Shown here in pieces: positions 32,369 through 40,131 of a stretch of DNA of 64,000 nucleotides. The notes below the pieces were generated by a model. It was given only the letters and a program-made list of their open reading frames with translations, was not told the origin of the DNA and made no database searches. The stretch covers positions 39,565 to 103,564 of the forward strand of contig UQMU01000003.1 of the NCBI GenBank assembly GCA_900542305.1, written 5' to 3'. The position numbers and the translations under genes were made by a program. The first letter of the stretch is position 1, and each line of letters opens with the position of its first letter. The stretch is from an uncultured Collinsella sp. (lineage in GTDB: Bacteria > Actinomycetota > Coriobacteriia > Coriobacteriales > Coriobacteriaceae).

Positions 32369-32578
32369 TTACCGATTTCAGGCGCACATCCGCCGGAATT
32401 CGCCCACTCGGTGGACTTCGGGTTTGATGCTTAGGGGCGGGGATTTACCAAAGTGATATTTTAATGAAAAGAAACCCAGCTGCAACAATTGCCATGGAGA
32501 GGGCTCGAATTGGCCATATAGATCTAAAATAGTCACGATACCTTCTCTTTTGCTGGAACGATATATCTATACAAGGTT

Positions 32579-33148
32579 GTGAGCGGAAAACAAAAATACG
32601 TCGATTGCTATCCGACAAACGGGTCTGGAATTGCATTCACCGGCATTTCGGGGCAGATTGATACACATGTACGAAAGGGAACCTATGTGGTGCGTTGGGT
32701 TGGAGCTGCTGCAGGCCCGATATGGATTGCGGTCTTGCACCCCGATGTCCAAATAGGTTTCTCTCTAGACGGGAAGTTGCTCATGGACGTCATCTATGAC
32801 GGAGATGACTGGGTCGATCATTATACTTGGCGCCTGGTCGGCTCGAACGACAATGGGGATGTGGTGTTTGATGGACTATGTCCAAAGCATCTCCATCCTT
32901 TTGTCTCGTCGTTAATTGAGAGTTCCGCTCGTGTTGCCCCCTACAGCTCGGCATCGCTTCATGATACGGACGTTTTGAAGACCATAAGGGAATCAATTGA
33001 CGATGGCACGATGAGCGGCCCGCTGTTTTCTCGGCTTGTGGGGCTAGATGAGATTGGCTCGAAACGACTGCTTGCGGGCGAAAAAGTGAAACTCACTTAT
33101 CGGTCGATGATTTCAATCCTGCGGCTAGCCGATGTTCTTCGCAAATAA
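32579..33148 (+). CDS. Hypothetical protein, AT-richer than surroundings
   Basis: A 189-residue protein of no recognised family, beginning at a GTG preceded by AAGG. It lacks clear membrane segments or signal peptide. The first half contains a VVRWVGAAAGPIWIAVLHPDV stretch that could be a beta-rich core, and the last third (DVLKTIRESIDDGTM to the end) looks helical. Codon use is more AT-rich than the neighbours, as is the 245-bp gap before it. Its position just after a tRNA gene fits horizontal acquisition, but no integrase or repeated tRNA end is visible. The start is uncertain. Confidence 0.55.
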   Translation: MSGKQKYVDCYPTNGSGIAFTGISGQIDTHVRKGTYVVRWVGAAAGPIWIAVLHPDVQIGFSLDGKLLMDVIYDGDDWVDHYTWRLVGSNDNGDVVFDGLCPKHLHPFVSSLIESSARVAPYSSASLHDTDVLKTIRESIDDGTMSGPLFSRLVGLDEIGSKRLLAGEKVKLTYRSMISILRLADVLRK

Positions 33149-33177
33149 ATGAGGCTTCCCTATTCAAAAACAGAAAA

Positions 33178-33254
33178 CCCCGCTAAACGTGATTCCCCTA
33201 GGGAAACACGTTTAGCGGGGTCCTGGCGTGATTTCCCTAGGGGAATCACGCCAG
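33178..33254. terminator. Two consecutive hairpins between convergent genes
   Basis: Hairpin 1 (33178-33220) has arms CCCCGCTAAACGTG and its complement; hairpin 2 (33223-33254) has arms CTGGCGTGATT and its complement. Both share a central CCCTAGGG palindrome and a CGTGATT core, so they look like a duplicated unit. An AAAA run on the left gives the minus strand a T-run. Confidence 0.65.
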
Positions 33255-33282
33255 CATACGAGCAGCTCAACCGAGCAGCTCG

Positions 33283-33756
33283 TTACTCCTCCCAGTAAGC
33301 GTCTGCAAGCAGCTTAAAGCAGATCTTCTTGACCGGCTGCGCGCCATCGCCCGGGAACTCGAGCGTGGGCATGTGAGGCTCGCCGGCAACAAACAGCGCA
33401 AACTTGTCGTCGGCAAGATCGCCGGCAATCGAGGCGTCGGATTCGACCAGATCGTAGTCGTCCTTCTCGTCAAACTCCTGGACCAGCGTCAGGCTACCCG
33501 TAGCGACCTTAAAGGCCTCGCGACCCTCGACGTCGATCTGCAGGTCGTGATAGCGCTGATGCGTCTCATAGTGAGCCTCGGCCTCGGGACGCGTCGTGGG
33601 AGCCATGACGTTCGCAAAGACCTTGTCGCCCAGAATCGGATGGCTGCCGACCTCGAGCTGCGCCGGATCGTTCTCCTCGAGCCAATCGATCAACACGTCG
33701 AGGCCCTTGAGCATTCCGCGGTACTCCTCGATATCGCCCAATGCACCGTAAATCAT
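33283..33756 (-). CDS. YhcH/YjgK/YiaL family protein
   Basis: A 157-residue cupin-like protein of the DUF386 family: MIYGALGDIEEY at the start, the HQRYHDLQIDVEG metal-site motif in the middle and a CFKLLADAYWEE end. Members act as sugar anomerases (for example on N-acetylneuraminate) or accompany beta-galactosidase genes. GAGAGGGG precedes the ATG. It is the last gene of the minus-strand amino-sugar block, beyond a nagA remnant, consistent with a role in host-glycan sugars. Confidence 0.88.
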   Translation of the reverse strand: MIYGALGDIEEYRGMLKGLDVLIDWLEENDPAQLEVGSHPILGDKVFANVMAPTTRPEAEAHYETHQRYHDLQIDVEGREAFKVATGSLTLVQEFDEKDDYDLVESDASIAGDLADDKFALFVAGEPHMPTLEFPGDGAQPVKKICFKLLADAYWEE

Positions 33757-33788
33757 CTAAATCCCCTCTCGGATCGCTTCTTTGGCGG

Positions 33789-33920
33789 CTACTCGGCAAA
33801 CGCGTTACCGACGCTGTTGCCACCCACATACGTCTCGACCAGGGTAAGGTCGGGATTGAACACGACAACGTCGGCGTCGCGCCCCGACATAATGCTATCG
33901 CACTTGTCGTCGACATGAGC
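33789..33920 (-). pseudogene. nagA 3'-end remnant
   Basis: Translating the minus strand gives AHVDDKCDSIMSGRDADV, continuing through VETYVGGNSVGNAF to a stop at 33789-33791. This matches the last 43 residues of the intact nagA at 36647-37816 (AHIEDKCGSIMPGRDADF, VETYVGGQSVGNAF) with only scattered changes. Homology stops abruptly upstream, so only about 130 bp survive. It lies between lacC copy 2 and the YhcH gene and records a second nagA once present or a partial duplication. Confidence 0.88.
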
Positions 33921-33953
33921 TAGCAATCGATGCCGGGGCCGACGCCCAAGCCC

Positions 33954-34889
33954 TTACAGCTCGGTCACGACAACGCCGTTGTAGACCTCGTCCCAACGAT
34001 CCATAACCAAGTGGCCAGTCATGGGATCCATGGCGTTGAGCTTGCCGCAGGTGTTGGCGGTACGCAGCACCGTCTCGTCGTCTGCGCCAGCAGCGATGGC
34101 ATGCGCGAAGCCTGCGATAGTGGAGTCACCAGAGCCCGTGGCGTTAACGGCAGGGATATCGGGCGTCTTTGCGCGGAATGCACGGCCGTTGTGGAAGCCA
34201 ACGGAGCCGGCAGCACCCATGGACACGACGACCCAGGGGATATCGGAGAAGCGGGCGTCAGAGGCGAGCGCGGCGCGGAGCTCGTCCACATCGTCGGTGG
34301 TAAAGCTCGTGCCCAGAAGGCCGTTGATCTCGGTCAGGTTGGGCTTGACCAGCTCGGGCTTAATTTCGGACTTAAGGGCGGCCTCGAGCGAAGCACCCGA
34401 GGTATCGAGCAGCACCTTGGCTCCGGCGTTCTCTGCAATGCCCGTGATCTTGGCATAGTAGTCTGCCTCGACACCGCGGGGCAGCGAACCCGAAATGGTG
34501 ACGACGTCGGCCTTGCCCGCAAGCTCGGTAAACTTGGCGGTAAAGGCATCGAGCTCCTCGGGGGCAATTGTCGGGCCACTCTCGAGCAGCTCAGTCTGGT
34601 TGCCGGCGTGGAGGATGTTGAGGCAAATGCGAGTCTCGCCCTTGATGGGCACAAAGTCGTTGTTAATACCGTTGGCGTCCATGAGCTCAGCCATGTAGGC
34701 GCCCATGTGGCCGCCGAGCAGACCGGTTGCCACAACGTCGTCGCCCAGCTGACCCAGCACACGGGCCACGTTGAGGCCCTTGCCGCCGGCGGTCTTTTCG
34801 GGCGTCACGCGGTTGACGTCGTCGATAACGAGCTCGTCGAGCTGATAGCGCGTATCGACAGACGGGTTCATCGTAACGGTGAGGATCAT
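33954..34889 (-). CDS. lacC: Tagatose-6-phosphate kinase (PfkB/LacC family), copy 2
   Basis: A 311-residue PfkB kinase, the same length and nearly the same sequence as the copy at 7774-8709, with TAGGKGLNVARVL and NATGSGDSTIAGF motifs. In this locus the substrate tagatose-6-phosphate would come from AgaS acting on galactosamine-6-phosphate. AAGGAG precedes the ATG. It is 59 bp downstream of epimerase copy 2. Confidence 0.88.
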   Translation of the reverse strand: MILTVTMNPSVDTRYQLDELVIDDVNRVTPEKTAGGKGLNVARVLGQLGDDVVATGLLGGHMGAYMAELMDANGINNDFVPIKGETRICLNILHAGNQTELLESGPTIAPEELDAFTAKFTELAGKADVVTISGSLPRGVEADYYAKITGIAENAGAKVLLDTSGASLEAALKSEIKPELVKPNLTEINGLLGTSFTTDDVDELRAALASDARFSDIPWVVVSMGAAGSVGFHNGRAFRAKTPDIPAVNATGSGDSTIAGFAHAIAAGADDETVLRTANTCGKLNAMDPMTGHLVMDRWDEVYNGVVVTEL

Positions 34890-34948
34890 TTTTAGCTCCT
34901 TATCTCGCAGGCTCCTTGTGCCTCGCGATACGAGTCGACAAAACGGAA

Positions 34949-35830
34949 TTACAGGATCTCAATCGTGAACGAGCGAACGACGGTCTCCTTGGGCTTGGCG
35001 ACAAGGCAGCCGCGCTTATGCTCAAGCACGTCGTCCTCATCGGAGCAGGTCGAAAGGCCGCCCCAGGGCTCAACTGCCACAAAATCACCCTCGGGCTTGC
35101 TCCACACAATGAGGTACGGGAAGCCCTCAAAACTCAGGCGAACGCCCTTGTCCTCGCCCTTTTTGGAAAGCGTGACCTGACGGCTCTCGAGCACGTCAAA
35201 GATGGTCTCCGCAAAATCGAAGAGCTCATGTGACAGAGGCAGCGTCTTTCCCACCATGGGGTTCTTGGAGCGGTTGGTCACGTCAATCAATCCGGTCGAG
35301 GGAACGGCGGTGCAGAGCTCCGCAGCCTCGTCTTTCTCAAAACGCAACTCGTAGTCCGTATAGGCCTCGCCCTCGTCGAGCGGACACCTAAAGCCGGGGT
35401 GTCCACCGATAAAGAAAGGCATGTCCTCGGTGCCCTCGTTGGTAACCTCATAGGAGACACGCACGGCGGCGTCCTCGAGCGTATAGCGGGCGACAAGTTT
35501 AAACGGATACGGATAATCGCTCAGCAGCGCGGCGTTATCCTCGGATGCCAGGCACATAGCCAGCTCGTTTGCGCTTTGGCTCAACAGCTTCCACTCCTGC
35601 TTGCGCGCAAAGCCGTGGCGGGCGAGCTTCACATGATGTCCGGCAAACGTCATGGCGCTGTTATCGCGCAAACCTCCGCAAATCGGGAAGCAAATCGGTG
35701 CCTGGCCGGACCACACGGCGGGATCGCCCTGCCACAAGTACTCGCGACCTCCAGCCTCAATCGAGGTAAACGAACCACCGGCCGTGGAGACCTTGATAGA
35801 AATCGAATCGTTGGAGAGAGCGTATTCCAT
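34949..35830 (-). CDS. Aldose 1-epimerase family protein, copy 2
   Basis: A 293-residue LacX-type epimerase, the same length as copy 1 at 8763-9644 and sharing GREYLWQGDPAVWSGQAPIC, VKLARHGFARKQEWKL and VAVEPWGG. The start at 35830 follows AAAGGATGG, and upstream in-frame codons are unsupported. Together with lacC copy 2 it is a duplicate of the lac-operon gene pair. Confidence 0.87.
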   Translation of the reverse strand: MEYALSNDSISIKVSTAGGSFTSIEAGGREYLWQGDPAVWSGQAPICFPICGGLRDNSAMTFAGHHVKLARHGFARKQEWKLLSQSANELAMCLASEDNAALLSDYPYPFKLVARYTLEDAAVRVSYEVTNEGTEDMPFFIGGHPGFRCPLDEGEAYTDYELRFEKDEAAELCTAVPSTGLIDVTNRSKNPMVGKTLPLSHELFDFAETIFDVLESRQVTLSKKGEDKGVRLSFEGFPYLIVWSKPEGDFVAVEPWGGLSTCSDEDDVLEHKRGCLVAKPKETVVRSFTIEIL

Positions 35831-35986
35831 TGTCCATCCTTTCGAACAACTGCTTTTTGCTCGCAAGAACCCGTCTCGGCCCTGACCAAAGGACAAACCC
35901 GCACGTTCATCGATGCGTCCGGTTTCCCAGCCATGCAACGGGGTACCATACAGACATTGATGCAATTACAGCTGAAAGGCCTTCTT

Positions 35987-36571
35987 ATGCGAACCATCAT
36001 CCTTTATGCCTCACACCACCACGGCAATACGAAAAAGCTCGTGGACGCCATCGTCGAGGCGCACCCCGAGATCGATACCCTCGACGTGAAGTCACTCGGT
36101 AAAAACGAGTACCCCGACCTGCACGAATACCATCTGATCGGTGTCGCCACGGGCATCTATTACTCCGAGATCGACAAGGACATGGCACGCGTGCTCACGA
36201 ACGTGCTGCAGCCGCAGGACAAGGTGTTTGGCCTTATGACCTACGGTGGCAAAAACAAGTGGTACGGCAAGGATATCGATGGCATCTGCCGCATGAGGCA
36301 GGCCATCTTTATGGGCGTCTACGGCTGTCCCGGCTTTGATACGTGGGGGCCGTTCAAACTCACCGGCGGCGTCCAGAAGGGACACCCGACCGCTGAGGAA
36401 ATTAAGGGCGCCGTCGACTTCTTCGACAAGATCGAAGACGAGTATGGCGACATCATCGTCGAAGAGTACGCCAAGCGCGAGAAGCGTCTAGCATACGAAA
36501 AGGAGCATCCCGCGGGGGGTCTTGTGGCCGGCGTCAAGCGCACGGCAAAGAAGATCGTTAACAAGCTGTAA
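35987..36571 (+). CDS. Flavodoxin-domain protein
   Basis: A 194-residue protein that starts MRTIILYASHHHGNTKKLVDAI, the FMN phosphate-binding loop of flavodoxins with HHHGNT in place of the usual T-G-N-T. The GVATGIYYSEIDKDM and GLMTYGGKNKWYG segments fit the other FMN loops. The last 40 residues are basic and may form a tail. GAAAGG precedes ATG 35987. It faces the minus-strand amino-sugar genes and has its own terminator. The redox partner is unknown. Confidence 0.85.
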   Translation: MRTIILYASHHHGNTKKLVDAIVEAHPEIDTLDVKSLGKNEYPDLHEYHLIGVATGIYYSEIDKDMARVLTNVLQPQDKVFGLMTYGGKNKWYGKDIDGICRMRQAIFMGVYGCPGFDTWGPFKLTGGVQKGHPTAEEIKGAVDFFDKIEDEYGDIIVEEYAKREKRLAYEKEHPAGGLVAGVKRTAKKIVNKL

Positions 36572-36602
36572 CTGTTAAGGTGCTTTTGAGCGTTTAACCC
36601 AT

Positions 36603-36640
36603 ACGGCGGGTCCGAGCAGATTCGGGCCCGCCGTCTTTTT
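36603..36640 (+). terminator. Terminator of the flavodoxin gene
   Basis: ACGGCGGGTCCGA pairs with TCGGGCCCGCCGT (one mismatch), followed by CTTTTT; six bases before the nagA stop, so it may serve both. Confidence 0.88.
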
Positions 36641-36646
36641 CTATCG

Positions 36647-37816
36647 TTAATCGGTAAAGGCGTTGCCGACGCTCTGGCCGCCAACATACGTCTCGACGAG
36701 GGTGAGCTCATGGTCGAACACGACAAAGTCGGCGTCGCGACCCGGCATGATGCTGCCGCACTTATCCTCGATGTGCGCAGAGCGAGCCGGCACCTCGGTT
36801 GCCATGCGAATGGCGATATCAGCGCTGGCGATGCCCCAATCGACAATGTTCTTGACGCCCTGGGCAAGCGTGAGCACCGAGCCGGCAATGCTTTTGCCGT
36901 CGGCGAGCCAGCACAGGTTGTCCTTCATGATGACGTCCATGCCACCACTGGTGTAGCTGCCCTCGGGCATGCCGCCGCAGCCCAGGCAGTCGGTGATGAG
37001 CACCGTGTGCTGCCAGCCCTTTGCCTGCAGCAGTGCCTTGATGGCGGCAGGGTTTACGTGCTTGCCGTCACAGATGATCTCGGCGTAGGTCTCGGGCGTG
37101 GACATGGCAGCACCCACGACACCGGGCTCACGGTGATGCAGACCGCGCTGGCCGTTATAGGTATGCGTAAAGCAGCTGGCACCGGCATTGATAGCGGCGA
37201 TGCACTCATCGTAGGTGGCGTCGGAGTGACCGATGCTGGTCACCACGCCCTTGGCGTTCAGAGCAGCCGCATAAGCAGCGGCACCGTCGCGCTCGGCGGC
37301 CATGGCGCTCTTAACGATGCGACCGCCCGCAGCCTCCTGCCACTGGTCGAAAACCTCCTCGGAGGGGTCAATCAGGTAAGCGGGGTTCTGCGCGCCCACG
37401 TGCTTCATGGTAAAGAAGGGGCCCTCCAGGTAGATGCCCTGAATGCGGGCACCGCAGAAGTCGGGGCCGCGGCCCTCGTCCGCCTTGGCGATAGCAGCGC
37501 AGGCGTCCTTGATCTGTTCGACGCCATCGGTGAACGTCGTGGGCAGCCAGCTGGTGGTACCGCGACGGGCGAGCTCGGTTGAGCTGATATCGATGCCCTC
37601 GGGATCGTTATCGGTAGTTGAGTGGTTGTAGAAGCCATGGATGTGAGTATCGACCATACCCGGTGCGATCCACGATCCCGTGTAGTCCTTAATCTCGCAA
37701 GAGGGCTCGTCGGCCTGCCAGGCGCCAAAAACGCCATCCTCGACCATAAGATAGCCGCCCAGTTGCGGGCCTGCCGGCAAGAAGAACTTGTCAGCCTTAA
37801 TTGCGTACGTGCTCAT
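36647..37816 (-). CDS. nagA: N-acetylglucosamine/galactosamine-6-phosphate deacetylase
   Basis: A 389-residue amidohydrolase. Metal and substrate motifs are VDTHIHGFYNHST, the GIYLEGPFF glutamate motif, SIGHSDATYDEC, THTYNGQRGLHHREPG and ITDCLGCGG with the catalytic aspartate. It removes acetate from GlcNAc-6-P or GalNAc-6-P in the cytoplasm; beside agaS the GalNAc role (AgaA) is favoured. The start is ATG 37816, with GAGGA six bases upstream, rather than GTG 37822. Its 3' end is duplicated at 33789-33920. Confidence 0.92.
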   Translation of the reverse strand: MSTYAIKADKFFLPAGPQLGGYLMVEDGVFGAWQADEPSCEIKDYTGSWIAPGMVDTHIHGFYNHSTTDNDPEGIDISSTELARRGTTSWLPTTFTDGVEQIKDACAAIAKADEGRGPDFCGARIQGIYLEGPFFTMKHVGAQNPAYLIDPSEEVFDQWQEAAGGRIVKSAMAAERDGAAAYAAALNAKGVVTSIGHSDATYDECIAAINAGASCFTHTYNGQRGLHHREPGVVGAAMSTPETYAEIICDGKHVNPAAIKALLQAKGWQHTVLITDCLGCGGMPEGSYTSGGMDVIMKDNLCWLADGKSIAGSVLTLAQGVKNIVDWGIASADIAIRMATEVPARSAHIEDKCGSIMPGRDADFVVFDHELTLVETYVGGQSVGNAFTD

Positions 37817-37875
37817 ATGCACTCCTCGCTTCTAAAGCAGTTGACTGTGGTAATGCTTATACCCAGCTCACGTAA

Positions 37876-37918
37876 AACAAAAAGCGCCCGCCCGCCGTTA
37901 TGAGCGGACGGGCGCCCT
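37876..37918 (-). terminator. Terminator of agaS
   Basis: GCGCCCGCCCGC (37884-37895) pairs with GCGGACGGGCGC (37904-37915), 11 of 12, followed on the minus strand by CTTTTTGTTTT. Confidence 0.88.
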
Positions 37919-37933
37919 TACAGGGGGACGCGA

Positions 37934-39100
37934 TTAAGCGGTGAAGGGGTGAATCGTCACGCCCTTAACCACGCGGTTGACCGTGCCGGTGGGGCTCGGC
38001 GTATCGGGCGTGTTGCCCACGCGGACGGAGTTGAGCAGGCTGATAGCCTGGGCAAACATCACGAACGGCAGAGCAAGGTAACCCTCGGGAAGTGCCTCGT
38101 AGCCCTTAAAGGTGAAGGACTCACCCTCATAGACGGTGGCACCTTCCTGCTGAACGGCGATGGTGTGCTGAGCGATCTCGTCGCCACCGATCTCGTTGAG
38201 GATGTCGATGTCGTACTGACGGGTGTAGGCGTCGTTGTTGACGAACACGAAGACGAGCGTCTTATCGTCGACGAAGGACTTAGGTCCGTGACGATAGCCC
38301 ATGGAGGTGTCGTAGGAAGTAGCGACCAGACCGTGAGCGAGCTCGAGGATCTTGAGCTGGCTCTCCTGAGCAAGGCCACCGAAGGAGCCAGAACCCAAGT
38401 AGGTCACGCGGTTGAAATCGCCAGCCAGGTAATCGGCGATCTCGGGCTCACGGGAGATGACCTCCTCGCCCATCTTGGCAATCGTCTCGACCCACTCGGC
38501 CTTCTGCTCGTCAGAGGCAGTGTCGAAAATAAGGGTGGAGAGCAGGGTCATGCAGGAATAAGAACCGGTCATGGCGAAGCCCTTGTCGTTGGCGCGCGGA
38601 ATGAGCAGCGTCAGCGCATTGGGATCATCGGCAGACTCGACGGCAAGCTTGCCCTCGGGAGCGCAGGTGATGTTGAGGAACTTGACGTTGTGGACGAGCT
38701 CCTTGGCAACGGCAACGGCGGCAAGGCTCTCGGGGCTGTTGCCAGAGCGGGCAAAGGAAACCACGAGCGTGGGATCCTCGGCGCGCAGGAAGTCGCGCGG
38801 GGCGCTCACGATGTCGGTCGTGGCGATGGGCTTAAAGTCGTAGAGATCAGTGTTGCCAGCGTGACGCAGGTACGGGGCGCAGGTATCGCCAACGTAGTCG
38901 GACGTACCGGCACCGGTGAAGACAACGGACAGACGACCCTCGCCCATAGCGCGAGCCTCGGCCAGGAAGGCCTCGATGGCCTCCTTGTTCTCGCGATAGA
39001 TGTTGAGCGTATCACGCCAAAGCTCGGGCTGCTGAGCAATCTCGGCCGTGGTGATCTGGGCGCCGAGCTCGGTGAGCTCCTCGACACTCTTCTCGAACAT
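37934..39100 (-). CDS. agaS: Galactosamine-6-phosphate deaminase/isomerase, SIS domain
   Basis: A 388-residue protein with two SIS sugar-isomerase domains. The first has FTGAGTSDYVGD and SFARSGNSPES, and the second has LGSGSFGGLAQES and YRHGPKSF. AgaS converts galactosamine-6-phosphate to tagatose-6-phosphate and ammonia, which suits the neighbouring nagA and lacC copy 2. GAGAGG precedes the ATG. A dre-like GntR site lies 61 bp upstream, so the adjacent regulator probably controls it. Confidence 0.92.
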   Translation of the reverse strand: MFEKSVEELTELGAQITTAEIAQQPELWRDTLNIYRENKEAIEAFLAEARAMGEGRLSVVFTGAGTSDYVGDTCAPYLRHAGNTDLYDFKPIATTDIVSAPRDFLRAEDPTLVVSFARSGNSPESLAAVAVAKELVHNVKFLNITCAPEGKLAVESADDPNALTLLIPRANDKGFAMTGSYSCMTLLSTLIFDTASDEQKAEWVETIAKMGEEVISREPEIADYLAGDFNRVTYLGSGSFGGLAQESQLKILELAHGLVATSYDTSMGYRHGPKSFVDDKTLVFVFVNNDAYTRQYDIDILNEIGGDEIAQHTIAVQQEGATVYEGESFTFKGYEALPEGYLALPFVMFAQAISLLNSVRVGNTPDTPSPTGTVNRVVKGVTIHPFTA

Positions 39101-39161
39101 TTCTAATACCTCTCTCTAGAAGTAATCCTCTGACGTGCAATTATACACTTCGGTTGGTTAT

Positions 39162-39175
39162 CTGGTAGTAACCAG
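39162..39175. promoter_or_regulatory. dre-like GntR operator upstream of agaS
   Basis: CTGGTAGTAACCAG has the TGGT-N4-ACCA shape bound by HutC-type GntR regulators such as DasR/NagR. The same 12-bp core occurs at 43454-43468 before the PTS operon. Confidence 0.72.
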
Positions 39176-39214
39176 TTAAATGCAAAGAATCACCATATGG
39201 AAACGATGCGAGCA

Positions 39215-39946
39215 CTAGTTACTGCGCTGGTGGTAAACCTTGTATTTAAACTGATCGGCACGAGCAACCGAGAGTGTGTACTCCACTACCTCGTTTGACT
39301 CGTTATACGTAGTCCTGACCAAATCGAGCACAGGCGAGCCCTCGACAATTCCCAAAAGGTGGGCATCGGTGGGACGGGCTATGCTCGCATAGAACTCCTC
39401 TTCGGCCACGCGAATCTTTTGCTGAAAGTCCTGCTCAATCACATCGTAAAGCGGCTTACGCTCCAGCAGCGGTCGCTTTAGGGACAGAAATTGACGAACC
39501 GGTAGATAGCTGCGTTCGACCATCATGGGCATGTTGTCGGCAGAGCGAAGACGCTTGAGCCTAAAAATGCGATCACCGATGCGCAATCCCATATGCTCGG
39601 CCAGATTCTTATCGGCCTCCATCTCGCAAAACTCGAGAATCGTGGTCTCGGGTTCTCGACCCATCGCGCGCATCTGCTCGGTAAAGCTGTAGGACTGCAT
39701 AAGATTGGTTGCTTTTGCCGAACAGTCGGTCACAAAGGTACCGCGACCGTGCTGCCGAACCACCAGTCCTAAACGCTCCAGTTCCTGCAGAGCCAGGCGT
39801 ACCGTAGTGCGCGAGAGACCATAGCGCTCCGAAAGTTCGCGCTCGGAAGGAATCATGTCACCGGCGCGATATTCATGGTCAATCTTATCGGTCAGAATAT
39901 CGACCAGCTGATCGTACAGCGGTTGCTTACGCGCTCCGATCGCCAT
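39215..39946 (-). CDS. GntR-family (HutC type) regulator of the amino-sugar locus
   Basis: A 243-residue regulator with an N-terminal winged helix (MIPSERELSERYGLSRTTVRLALQEL) and a C-terminal UTRA domain that starts near SYSFTEQMRAMG and ends with YTLSVARADQFKYKVYHQ. The family senses phosphorylated amino sugars (GlcN-6-P type). GGGAGGA precedes the ATG. It sits between agaS and the PTS operon, both with TGGTAGTAACCA sites, and is the obvious regulator of both. Confidence 0.9.
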   Translation of the reverse strand: MAIGARKQPLYDQLVDILTDKIDHEYRAGDMIPSERELSERYGLSRTTVRLALQELERLGLVVRQHGRGTFVTDCSAKATNLMQSYSFTEQMRAMGREPETTILEFCEMEADKNLAEHMGLRIGDRIFRLKRLRSADNMPMMVERSYLPVRQFLSLKRPLLERKPLYDVIEQDFQQKIRVAEEEFYASIARPTDAHLLGIVEGSPVLDLVRTTYNESNEVVEYTLSVARADQFKYKVYHQRSN

Positions 39947-40031
39947 CCTATCCTCCCTTTTGCTCGAATTCGGCTAACTACCTAGGGTGTTATGCATTAT
40001 CTGTCTGCCACACCCGAATCATTAAGAAAAC

Positions 40032-40066
40032 AAAAGCCGCGCGCTCTTTCGAGCACGCGGCTTTTA
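40032..40066 (-). terminator. Terminator of the amino-sugar PTS operon
   Basis: AAAAGCCGCGCGCTC (40032-40046) pairs with GAGCACGCGGCTTTT (one mismatch) and reads into a T-run on the minus strand (TTTTGTTTTC). Confidence 0.88.
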
Positions 40067-40131
40067 ACATACACATGGCTTAAGGGGTCGGGGTGTGAGC
40101 CGCGTAGGGACACACCCCTCAAGCTAGAGCC

